Source: JAOZHU01 sp964506435 (GTDB taxonomy: Archaea > Thermoproteota > Bathyarchaeia > Bathyarchaeales > Bathycorpusculaceae). Taken from it: DNA of 15,383 nt. The DNA is taken from contig CAZDLK010000047.1 in the NCBI GenBank assembly GCA_964506435.1, positions 1-15,383 on the forward strand, written 5' to 3'. The stretch's first letter is position 1, and every line of letters begins with the position of its first letter. Of the stretch, positions 6,624 to 13,378 are shown one piece after another. The position numbers were made by a program, and so were the translations under genes. The notes under the pieces are model-generated. The model saw nothing but the letters and a program-made list of their open reading frames with translations, searched no databases and was not told the DNA's origin.

Positions 6624-6772
6624 TTAGCCAGCGGGTGATATCGCCATCAAACGTTTTCTCCGCAGACGCTTCCCTCTTTTTCCTTTAAATTGAAAAGTCC
6701 GTCTAAATCAACAAGAATAATTCTACAGAGTCGGATAAAGGACCCGAGCCTTATTTAAGCCAAAGCCAGAAT

Positions 6773-7522
6773 TTATCGAGTACCAATTGGTTTTGCCTTC
6801 TCCCAATAATAGAGATACAAGTCTTTGCACCATTTGTGGAATTTCGGATCGGTTCCTCCGAAACCTGTGTAGTCTATTCTGCCGCTTCGGTTGGGAAGAC
6901 AAAACGCCGCAACCTTCTCAGTCATCACGATTACAACGTCAACTCTTGGGAGAATTCTTTTCTGAACGTGCGGTGTTGTTGACGGAATTGGGGATTTGCT
7001 GTCAGGGGGCATGGCTCCTTCCGAAAGAATAACACGATATTCAAAGGGAGCCTTCACTTTCTCCGCCACTGTCGGCGCGGTGCTCATGAGAACTTGGTCT
7101 GAGAGAATCCATATGAATTCCCGTGCTTCTCTAAACATCTTCTCGGTTTCTTCAAGGTTTTTGAACGTCTCAGGTCCAAATCCGCCCTCAGTGAGCTCAC
7201 CAATCCTGTTAATGAATTCGGCAGGAATACGCGACACGTCGTACTCCATAAAAAGGTCCCGGTACCTTGAAACAAAGCCAAGACTCGAAAGCAAAGACAA
7301 AACAAGTGCTCCGAAAGAAGTAAGCCCATATAATCCCTCAATGTCCTTTTCAATCAACCTAGCCTCGCCAAGTCTCTGCAAGTGGCGAGACGTCTCAGTG
7401 ACAGTCATATCCAGCTTCTTCGAAATATGTGACAGCTTCAGCGGCTGCTTTCGGATCTCTAACATAATGTTCATTCTTTCGCTGCTCGACAATTCGAAAA
7501 GAAGCTTACACAGCTTTTCCAC
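6773..7522 (-). CDS. Winged-helix transcriptional regulator with FilR1/DUF1724 C-terminal domain (cassette 2)
   Basis: The protein has 249 residues and parallels the regulator at 4268-5023 along its length. The winged helix covers about residues 1-75 with LFELSSSERMNIMLEI, recognition region MTVTETSRHLQRLGEARLI and wing EGLYGLTSFGALVL. The FilR1-type domain follows with IPAEFINRIGELTEGG, a helical EETEKMFREAREFIW stretch and the C-terminal FHKWCKDLYLYYWEK. The start is GTG at 7522-7520, preceded by GGAGGGGTGAT about six bases upstream on the minus strand, an excellent ribosome binding site. It is divergent from the small-protein/ABC-exporter operon starting at 7640, with an imperfect 20-bp palindrome between them. 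That palindrome differs from those of cassette 1, so the two regulators probably have different DNA specificities. Confidence 0.87.
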   Translation of the reverse strand: MEKLCKLLFELSSSERMNIMLEIRKQPLKLSHISKKLDMTVTETSRHLQRLGEARLIEKDIEGLYGLTSFGALVLSLLSSLGFVSRYRDLFMEYDVSRIPAEFINRIGELTEGGFGPETFKNLEETEKMFREAREFIWILSDQVLMSTAPTVAEKVKAPFEYRVILSEGAMPPDSKSPIPSTTPHVQKRILPRVDVVIVMTEKVAAFCLPNRSGRIDYTGFGGTDPKFHKWCKDLYLYYWEKAKPIGTR

Positions 7523-7550
7523 AGGTAATCACCCCTCCGTTACCAAAGAG

Positions 7551-7570
7551 TTTTAGTATGAATACTGAAA
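7551..7570. promoter_or_regulatory. Imperfect 20-bp palindrome, probable operator of cassette 2
   Basis: TTTTAGTATG / AATACTGAAA is symmetrical at eight of ten positions per half, with AGTAT/ATACT as its core. It lies 28 bp from the regulator start in the 117-bp divergent region. An AAATAAAT element at about 7585-7592 could be the TATA box for the rightward operon. Binding by the adjacent regulator is inferred. Confidence 0.5.
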
Positions 7571-7639
7571 TTTATGCGTCAATCCTCAAATAAATTCTTC
7601 TGCTCGCGCCTTTCATAATATCACTGGGAGCAGCCTAGG

Positions 7640-7924
7640 ATGCCAAGCAGATCCAAAAAAGAGAATGAACACATGTTTTCAATCGAGTTGAAATCCAAAG
7701 AGTATGTAAAGCGTATAGCCTTGCCAAACGAGAACGGAGGCAATGTACTCCTTGAAGGCTTTTTGGGCAAGTTGCAGAATCTGAACTTCACAGAAGGCGT
7801 AATGCTCGAGATTCAGGGAGCCAACGGAACTCTGAGAATGGACTTAAGTGAGAAAGAAGTGCAAAGGCTACTTCCAAAAGGGGCAACCACTCGTGAAAAG
7901 AAAACAGAGGAGACAAAAACTTGA
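7640..7924 (+). CDS. Small beta-rich protein of unknown function, cassette 2 copy
   Basis: This 94-residue paralogue of the protein at 5133-5426 shares the core pattern FSIEL.SK...K...L.N, L.EG..G.L, F.EG..LEI.G..GT.R..L.EKE....LP. Both have a basic or polar N-terminal dozen residues and a charged Lys/Glu/Thr tail; the conserved core is about 65 residues. There is no cysteine, signal peptide or membrane segment. ATG 7640 has GGGAG nine bases upstream. Its stop TGA (7922-7924) overlaps the TTG start of the ABC ATPase by four bases, mirroring the ATGA overlap in cassette 1. Conservation of sequence, position opposite a FilR1-like regulator and coupling to the next gene argue for a real function shared by both cassettes. 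What it does is unknown. Confidence 0.8.
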   Translation: MPSRSKKENEHMFSIELKSKEYVKRIALPNENGGNVLLEGFLGKLQNLNFTEGVMLEIQGANGTLRMDLSEKEVQRLLPKGATTREKKTEETKT

Positions 7925-8856
7925 CACCCACTCAGGATAAAGTCGTCGTAAATGTTGAAAATCTACGCAAAACCTACGGCAAAACCGTTGCGGTAGACAA
8001 CATTTCATTTGAAGTTTACGAAGGCGAAATCTTCGGCATGGTAGGACCCAATGGAGCTGGAAAAACCACTACCGTTGAATGCATAGAAAGTCTACGCCAA
8101 CCAGATAAGGGCACAATTGAAGTTTTGGGGTTAGACCCGAAAAAGGATGAACATGCTCTCCGCGAACGCATTGGAGTTCAACTGCAGACCGCGGCGCTGC
8201 AGGACCGAATCAAAGTCTGGGAAGCACTTGACCTGTATGCCTCGTTCTATCCCAAATCAGCAAACTGGGAAACACTGCTGGAACGTCTCGGACTAACAGA
8301 CAAGAGAAATGACTATTTTGACAAACTTTCTGGCGGACAGAAGCAACGCGTCTTTGTCGCCTTAGCTCTAGTCAACGAGCCAGAGGTGGTCTTTCTAGAC
8401 GAATTAACCACTGGACTTGACCCCAGAGCGCGGCATTCCATCTGGGATTTGGTGCGCGATATCCAGAAAAGCGGCAAGACGGTAATCTTGACCACTCACT
8501 TCATGGAAGAAGCAGAACGACTTTGCGACCGAGTGGCTATAGTGGATCATGGTCGAATCGTGGCTTTAGACTCACCCGAGAGGCTAATTCAAAACCTTGG
8601 CGCTGAAGCTCGCATCATATTCAACGTGGAAAGTGCAGCCGAGCGCCCAAGCGAGAAACTGAAAGGCATTAACGGAATTGCGAAAATTGAGCAAATCGGT
8701 GACCGCGTCGTCGTTTATGGAACTGGTTCCGAGATAGCTGCAAAAGTGGTTAGTGCCTTGACTTCCAAAGGCATTCGTTTCAGTAACCTTCGAACCGAGC
8801 AGCCTAACCTTGAAGACGTGTTCCTAACCCTCACTGGAAGGGAAATGGAGGCTTAA
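7921..8856 (+). CDS. ABC-2 type transporter ATP-binding protein
   Basis: The protein has 311 residues and starts at TTG 7921, which overlaps the upstream stop (TTGA); GAGGAG lies upstream. It has Walker A GPNGAGKTT (42-50), signature LSGGQ (136-140), Walker B VVFLDE (156-161) and H-loop His193. The residue after the catalytic Glu is Leu (DELTTGLD) where Pro is commoner. The extra 90-residue C-terminal domain ends with NLEDVFLTLTGREME, typical of ATPases of the DrrA/CcmA/NatA type. It energises the permease encoded three bases downstream, probably as a homodimer on the inner face of the membrane. The family exports drugs, lipids, peptides or sodium, and the substrate here is not deducible. Co-transcription with the small beta protein and divergence from a regulator suggest inducible efflux. 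Confidence 0.94.
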   Translation: MTPTQDKVVVNVENLRKTYGKTVAVDNISFEVYEGEIFGMVGPNGAGKTTTVECIESLRQPDKGTIEVLGLDPKKDEHALRERIGVQLQTAALQDRIKVWEALDLYASFYPKSANWETLLERLGLTDKRNDYFDKLSGGQKQRVFVALALVNEPEVVFLDELTTGLDPRARHSIWDLVRDIQKSGKTVILTTHFMEEAERLCDRVAIVDHGRIVALDSPERLIQNLGAEARIIFNVESAAERPSEKLKGINGIAKIEQIGDRVVVYGTGSEIAAKVVSALTSKGIRFSNLRTEQPNLEDVFLTLTGREMEA

Positions 8857-8859
8857 GAA

Positions 8860-9603
8860 ATGCGTGGACTAAAGAAACTCACTTTGATGGAATTGAAAAT
8901 TTTCCTAAGAAACCCGACAGGAGCTTTCTTCACCTTTATTTTCCCCTTGATGATGATTCTTGTATTCGGCAGCATTTACACAAATGAGCCTGGCCCCAGC
9001 TTCGGAGGCTATGGCATCGTAGACGTCTACGTGCCTTCATTCACAGGAATGATTATCGCCATCTCGGCGCTTACGAATTTGAACACCGAGATTGCAACAG
9101 CTCGTGAGAAGGGTGTTCTTCGCCGTCTGAAAGCCACACCACTCCGCCCACTCACCATATTAACCGCAAAAATTGCAATGATCTTCTCGGTGACATCGCT
9201 AGCCATGGTACTGATGATCATTGTCGGTAAACTCGCATTCGGCTTACGATTCAACGGCAATCCAATAGAAGTGGCAGCTGCCTTTCTGCTAAGTAGCTTC
9301 AGCTTCTTTGCCTTCGGCATAGTAATAGCAAGCGTTATGCCAAACGTGCGTGCTGCTGAGAGTTTCGGCTTCATACTTCTGTTCTTGATGCTGTTCCTTT
9401 CAGGAGTCTTCGTTCCCTTCGAAGTCGTGCCAGATACCGTCCAACAAGTCGCCCAGATCTTCCCAATGACGCACGTGACAACTCTGATGCGAGGCCTATG
9501 GATAGGTCAAAGCCTTGTCGAGCATGTGAAAGAAGTAGTGGTCTTGCTTAGCATTCTGGTGGCGGGATTCTTGATATCGGCCAAAATATTCCGATGGGAA
9601 TAG
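8860..9603 (+). CDS. ABC-2 type transporter permease
   Basis: This 247-residue integral membrane protein has about six hydrophobic segments (roughly residues 22-42, 57-75, 106-128, 141-164, 170-192 and 225-243). It has the usual cytoplasmic loop TAREKGVLRRLKATPLRP between the second and third segments and the FPMTHVTTLMRGLW signature before the last, both typical of DrrB-like permeases. ATG at 8860 is three bases after the ATPase stop, with GGAGG just upstream. It forms the channel of the exporter with the preceding ATPase. The extracytoplasmic loop between the first two segments is short, so no large substrate-binding domain is present. A T-rich stretch at about 9622-9634 may end the operon. 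Confidence 0.92.
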   Translation: MRGLKKLTLMELKIFLRNPTGAFFTFIFPLMMILVFGSIYTNEPGPSFGGYGIVDVYVPSFTGMIIAISALTNLNTEIATAREKGVLRRLKATPLRPLTILTAKIAMIFSVTSLAMVLMIIVGKLAFGLRFNGNPIEVAAAFLLSSFSFFAFGIVIASVMPNVRAAESFGFILLFLMLFLSGVFVPFEVVPDTVQQVAQIFPMTHVTTLMRGLWIGQSLVEHVKEVVVLLSILVAGFLISAKIFRWE

Positions 9604-9738
9604 ATTAGGACTACTACATATGCCTTTTTCTTCTTGTTAGCATGGTGAGAATTTGCAGTCAAATCCGGGCAACTCCTAAATGCTAATCTAAAATGTTTGT
9701 TTTGTCTTCTTTTGCCGAAATGATCTAAAAACTGAGAT

Positions 9739-9865
9739 TGGCGCCGGGGAAGGGACTCGAACCCCTGCGAGCACGAAGCCCACTGGCTATCCTGTCGTTG
9801 GCACAGCCCATTTTACGCTTACGCGGATCTCGAGGCCAGCGCGATAACCACTCCGCCACCCCGGC
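9739..9865 (-). tRNA. tRNA-Ser(CGA) with a 40-nt intron in the anticodon loop
   Basis: On the minus strand, GCCGGGG (9865-9859) pairs with CCCCGGC (9749-9743); G73 and an encoded CCA follow. The D-stem is GCGG/TCGC with A14, G15 and GG in the loop. Anticodon stem CTGGC/GCCAG encloses the mature loop CTCGAGA, with anticodon CGA at 9832-9830. A long variable arm (GGGC/GCTC) and a T-arm with TTCGAGT complete a serine tRNA. The intron occupies about 9828-9789, between positions 37 and 38; the boundary can slide one base without changing the mature RNA. I could not draw a perfect bulge-helix-bulge, so the splice motif may be relaxed. GTTTTATTGG about 30 bases upstream may be the TATA element, and TTTTT follows the CCA. 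Confidence 0.93.
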
Positions 9866-9994
9866 TTTGAATAGAAGAATTGCATTGCTGCCAATAAAAC
9901 GTTTTCAGTATCGTGCGCGTCATCACATTTGGAGCCTAATAAGCGGTTCATTGCAGAAACCTATGGGAGATAGGCCCGCAAAGCTTCCCACAGA

Positions 9995-10030
9995 ACTATA
10001 TAAAGGGACTATAAATAGAGGGGCTATAGG
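9995..10030. repeat. Tandem TATA-like repeat units
   Basis: ACTATATAAAGGG is followed directly by ACTATAAATAGAGGGG and then CTATAGG. Either strand offers good archaeal TATA boxes (TATATAAA, TATAAATA). Rightward it faces the 3' end of the convergent PhoU gene; leftward it points toward the tRNA about 130 bp away. No gene clearly uses it, so a promoter for a small RNA or the distal tRNA promoter are both possible. Confidence 0.35.
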
Positions 10031-10087
10031 TTTTTCCACGCGATAGTTCACAGCGCCCATGGCATGTACGTGGTAACTGTCGCAAGC

Positions 10088-11059
10088 TCAAACAACCAAA
10101 TCCGCCAAGTCCACACTGTGCTCGTAAATCTGCCGCAAGAACGAAGCCACAGACAAAATCTGAGGCACCACTTCAAGAGGCTGATTCTTTGCAGCGTCTT
10201 CAATTTCAAGAAACATCGGCTGAATACGTTCATGCATACTACGTACATTCTCAGCCAAAGCTATGTCCTTATTCACGAACGCTTTAAGTGCCTGTTCATG
10301 AGCCTCATAGCACACTGCTTGCAAACCAACCAGCAACCGCCGCAAATCTTCAGAAAGCTTAACGCCGCCAAGTTCAATAGTTTTAGCAGCTATCTGCACG
10401 CTGGCATCACCAATAGCCTCAATCAAACTCGCAGCCAAACGGTAATCCAAACAGTCTATAGGAGTTATCCCAAGTTTCTCACTTAAACTAGGATTCTGAA
10501 TAATGGTACGCAGAATACGAACCAAAAGGAAATAAAGCCTGTTGCTCTCGTCATCCCGCAAAGTAACGCTCTTAGCCAACTGCGAATCCCCATCAACAAA
10601 AGAACCTAACGCGTCACGATGCATTCCCGCAACGATAGCGTAGTTTCGCCGCAAAATCTTCTCCGGCGGAAAACCAGAAGGCTCCAACAAACAGTGCAAA
10701 GCTATATGCGAATGATTCTCCTCCATAAGCTCCAAGCCAATCAAAGAGCCCACGGTTGCCTTGACGCTGTTTCGAACGTCAAAATCTATGCGCTCCTTGG
10801 CCTCAATGTGAATCTCATCAAAACCAAGAAGATAGCGCCCAACAATCTCACGCGACAAATAAGGTCCAGCAGTTAATGTCGCAACCCTACGCAAAGGTTC
10901 AGCATTATACTTTGGGTCAATGAGAAGTTTGCCGTCGCCAGTTTCACCGACTTCCACCAAATTGCCTTTCTTTAAACCATGTTGTTCAGCCCACGAGCGT
11001 GGCAAGCAAACAAAAAAAGTGCCCGTAGGCGTGCGTTGCACTTTACGCAATTCACCCAT
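10088..11059 (-). CDS. AbrB-PhoU fusion, phosphate-uptake-type regulator
   Basis: The protein has 323 residues. Residues about 1-50 form a SpoVT/AbrB swapped-hairpin DNA-binding domain: RKVQRTPTGTFFVCLPRSWAEQHGLKKGNLVEV. The remainder is helical and contains PhoU-like repeats (about 110-210 and 225-320), for example LASLIEAIGDASVQIAAKTIEL and FLRQIYEHSVDLADL. Archaeal proteins of this build are generally annotated as phosphate uptake regulators. Bacterial PhoU links the Pst transporter to PhoR, but no phosphate transporter lies nearby, so the regulon is unknown. ATG 11059 has no clear ribosome binding site, and a TATA-like TATTTAGATA on the minus strand lies about 45-50 bases upstream, so a short leader is likely. 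It is divergent from DUF429/DP1 with a 79-bp shared promoter region. Confidence 0.85.
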   Translation of the reverse strand: MGELRKVQRTPTGTFFVCLPRSWAEQHGLKKGNLVEVGETGDGKLLIDPKYNAEPLRRVATLTAGPYLSREIVGRYLLGFDEIHIEAKERIDFDVRNSVKATVGSLIGLELMEENHSHIALHCLLEPSGFPPEKILRRNYAIVAGMHRDALGSFVDGDSQLAKSVTLRDDESNRLYFLLVRILRTIIQNPSLSEKLGITPIDCLDYRLAASLIEAIGDASVQIAAKTIELGGVKLSEDLRRLLVGLQAVCYEAHEQALKAFVNKDIALAENVRSMHERIQPMFLEIEDAAKNQPLEVVPQILSVASFLRQIYEHSVDLADLVV

Positions 11060-11102
11060 TACTGTTACGCTCCATCAAGTCAAGTACATTTGTGGAAACG
11101 TA

Positions 11103-11128
11103 TCTAAATAAGAATTGCGCATATAAAC
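11103..11128 (+). promoter_or_regulatory. Promoter region of the DUF429-PolD operon, probably short-leader or leaderless
   Basis: Two TATA-like elements lie upstream of ATG 11139: TCTAAATA at 11103-11110 and ATATAAAC at 11121-11128. With usual archaeal spacing the first would start transcription at about 11132-11139. There is no Shine-Dalgarno sequence in the GC-rich bases before the ATG, consistent with a leaderless or nearly leaderless mRNA. The second element lies too close to the start. Confidence 0.45.
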
Positions 11129-11138
11129 GCGAGCGCGC

Positions 11139-11735
11139 ATGTTAAAACTTAACGGAAAATGTACAATCGGTATAGATTTAGCAGGACTAAGTAAAAACCC
11201 CACAGGACTGGCACTGCTGAAAGACAAAGCCGTGGAAACCAGCTTAATCTATACTGACAAAGAAATTTTAGAAACCATAACAAAAAACGCGCCGTTGCTC
11301 ATCGCCATAGATGCACCGTTGAGCCTTCCAAAAAAAGGCGAAGCATTTAGAAGAGCAGACAGAGAAATGATAAAAAAGGGCTACCGCGTATTTCCTCCAA
11401 CCTTCCCCGCGATGAAAACGCTCACCCAACGCGCAGTAAAATTGAATAGGCAAATAGAAGAGAACAAGTATAAAACAATCGAAGTGCACCCCACATCAAC
11501 CCGAAAAGCCCTGCAAATGCCACTAAAAGACTGGAAAACAATCCAAGAAACACTAAAAACCCTTGGACTGAAAGGCGAACTGGAAACACGCCCATTGGCA
11601 ACCCATGAAATCGACGCAGTTACGGCAGCGTTAACAGCAGCACTGCACTTGCAGCAGCAAACAGAACAAGTAGGCGATGCAACAGCCTGCATAATCGTCG
11701 CAAAGAAAAGAAACTGGAGAACCCTAATAACATGA
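11139..11735 (+). CDS. DUF429 family protein, predicted RNase H-fold nuclease
   Basis: The protein has 198 residues. The family signature is clear: GIDLAG (11-16) with the first acidic residue, IAIDAPLSLP, the VFPPTFPAMKTLT segment, IEVHPTSTRKAL and the C-terminal THEIDAVTAALTAALHL, whose acidic residues complete the putative RNase H-like active site. Members are predicted nucleases of unknown substrate. The stop overlaps the PolD DP1 start by four bases (ATGA), so the two proteins are made together. That suggests, but does not prove, a role near replication or repair. The start ATG is preceded by no ribosome binding site. Base composition looks like that of its neighbours. Confidence 0.85.
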   Translation: MLKLNGKCTIGIDLAGLSKNPTGLALLKDKAVETSLIYTDKEILETITKNAPLLIAIDAPLSLPKKGEAFRRADREMIKKGYRVFPPTFPAMKTLTQRAVKLNRQIEENKYKTIEVHPTSTRKALQMPLKDWKTIQETLKTLGLKGELETRPLATHEIDAVTAALTAALHLQQQTEQVGDATACIIVAKKRNWRTLIT

Positions 11736-13282
11736 GCGAAAACGGAAAACTTCAAAAAGCCATAGAAACCGCCATCGAGGCAGGATACCAGCTAAACAGC
11801 GACGCCTTCGAATTCTTAAGCACAGTCGCTACCACCGACGACCCAACAGAGGTAATAAGCAAGGCGTTGCAGCGAATAAGCGAATTGGAAGAAAAGCCCT
11901 TTTTCATTGACAGAATCTTCCTCGAAACGTTACTGAAACCGCCAGAACCCGCAGTGGAAACGCAAAGTCAAACTATAGAGACCATTGAACAACCAGAAAA
12001 GCAACTGACGGAAGGAACAAGTGTTTTCCACCCATACGCAAAAGACGTGGAAGCAGACATCCGAGTGATAGAAGACCCCACAGGCAAACTCAGCTCCAAC
12101 GGAACAGTTGAAGACTACATCCAGTACTTCCAAGACCGATTTAAACGGCTTGAACACTTGCTAAGGCAAAGAATCGACGTCAAAGCAGCAACACCAATAT
12201 CAGAAGCAGCAAAAGCGCAGCCTAAAACAAAACTAAAAATCATCGGCATGATAACCGAAAAACGCGAAGCAAAACAACAAATAATGTTAACAGTCGAAGA
12301 CTTACATTCAAGTGCTACCGTGTTGGTATCTCACAAGTCACCAGAAGAACTGCATAAAAAAGCCCGTTTGCTTCTTCCCGACCAAGTCGTATGCCTCGCT
12401 GTCATGAAAACAAGAAGCCGCCTCTTCCTAGCCGAAGACATACTTTTGCCAGAAGTAGGCCAAAAACCCCGCCGCAGAGCAACCGAACCCATCTACGCCG
12501 TGCTCACCTCAGACATGCACGTAGGCAGCAACAAATTCCAAAAAGAAGCCTTCAAACGCTTCATACTATGGCTAAACGGCAAATATGGCAACAACCAAAT
12601 GAAAGAATTAGCAGGACACGTAAAATACGTGCTAATCGCAGGCGACATAGTTGACGGCGTAGGAGTTTACCCAAACCAAGCAAAAGAACTATTAATAAAA
12701 GACATTCACAAACAGTACAACTTCGCCTCAAAAATTCTGGGAAGAATACCCGACTACATAGAAACAATCATTGCACCTGGGAACCATGATGCCCCAAGAA
12801 ACGCACTGCCGCAACCAGCCATAGCAAGCGACTACGTAAAAAGCCTACAAGAAAAAAGAAAAGTGTATTCTCTTGGAGACCCCTGCACAGTCAGCCTCCA
12901 CGGTGTTGAAGTTTTAATGTACCATGGACGCAGTTTGGATGACATAATCGCCACAGTGCCAGGCATGAGCCACGAACACCCAGAGAAAGCAATGAAACTG
13001 CTAATGCAAAGTCGCCATTTAGCGCCAATATACGGCGGAAAAACATTGTTGTCGCCTGAAAACAGAGACTACATGGTCATAGAACGCACCCCAGACATTT
13101 TCCACGCTGGCCACACCCACGTAATAGGCTGCTGTAATTACCGTGGCGTGTTAATCGTGAATTCCGGCGGCTGGCAGGACCAAACCGACTACATGCAGAA
13201 ACTCGGGTTAATGCCGACGCCAGGGAAAGTGCCACTGGTAAACCTGCAAACACTAGAAACCAACATTCTTTCATTCCTATAG
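11732..13282 (+). CDS. polB: DNA polymerase D small subunit (DP1), calcineurin-like phosphatase-fold 3'-5' exonuclease
   Basis: The protein has 516 residues. A poorly conserved N-terminal region (about 1-160, rich in Glu and Gln around 70-95) precedes an OB-fold (about 165-240). The Mre11-like metallophosphoesterase domain has SDMHVGS (260-266), AGDIVDG (303-309), PGNHD (349-353), YHGRS (397-401) and HAGHTHV (458-464). All metal-ligand motifs are intact, so the proofreading 3'-5' exonuclease is likely active, unlike the eukaryotic B subunits derived from this family. It partners with the large polymerase subunit DP2, which is not in this window, in the replicative PolD of most archaea outside Crenarchaeota. 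It is translationally coupled to DUF429 and convergent with orc1/cdc6, placing replication genes beside the putative origin. Some databases use the symbol dp1. Confidence 0.95.
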   Translation: MSENGKLQKAIETAIEAGYQLNSDAFEFLSTVATTDDPTEVISKALQRISELEEKPFFIDRIFLETLLKPPEPAVETQSQTIETIEQPEKQLTEGTSVFHPYAKDVEADIRVIEDPTGKLSSNGTVEDYIQYFQDRFKRLEHLLRQRIDVKAATPISEAAKAQPKTKLKIIGMITEKREAKQQIMLTVEDLHSSATVLVSHKSPEELHKKARLLLPDQVVCLAVMKTRSRLFLAEDILLPEVGQKPRRRATEPIYAVLTSDMHVGSNKFQKEAFKRFILWLNGKYGNNQMKELAGHVKYVLIAGDIVDGVGVYPNQAKELLIKDIHKQYNFASKILGRIPDYIETIIAPGNHDAPRNALPQPAIASDYVKSLQEKRKVYSLGDPCTVSLHGVEVLMYHGRSLDDIIATVPGMSHEHPEKAMKLLMQSRHLAPIYGGKTLLSPENRDYMVIERTPDIFHAGHTHVIGCCNYRGVLIVNSGGWQDQTDYMQKLGLMPTPGKVPLVNLQTLETNILSFL

Positions 13283-13378
13283 CAAAAAACGCAGAGCGCT
13301 AATCGAGCCACAGACAAATGGTTGAGAAGGCTACTATTAGAAGCCGTCTTTTGTTTGTTCCGCTGGAAAACGCTGTCG

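Larger units (their letters stand above)
9604..10087. other. Intergenic region containing the tRNA-Ser gene and TATA-like repeats
   Basis: Besides the tRNA, this stretch has a T-rich segment after the permease (about 9622-9634), a small hairpin CCTAT-GGGAG-ATAGG (9960-9974) and a tandem of TATA-like units at 9995-10030. Open frames here translate tRNA sequence and have no support as genes. Confidence 0.6.

Noticed and set aside
9905..9926. Minus-strand GTGATGA ... CTGA resembling C and D boxes of a guide sRNA
   Set aside because: Only one pair of boxes with an 11-nt spacer is present; no C'/D boxes or terminal stem were found, so chance is likely.
9738..10046. Open frame of 102 codons on the plus strand beginning APGKGLEPLRARSP
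   Set aside because: Its first part is the antisense translation of the tRNA-Ser gene, a common false ORF, and the rest runs through promoter-like repeats.
12391..12654. Arg/His-rich 87-codon frame within PolD DP1
   Set aside because: Out-of-frame shadow of a well-conserved gene; composition reflects the other reading frame.
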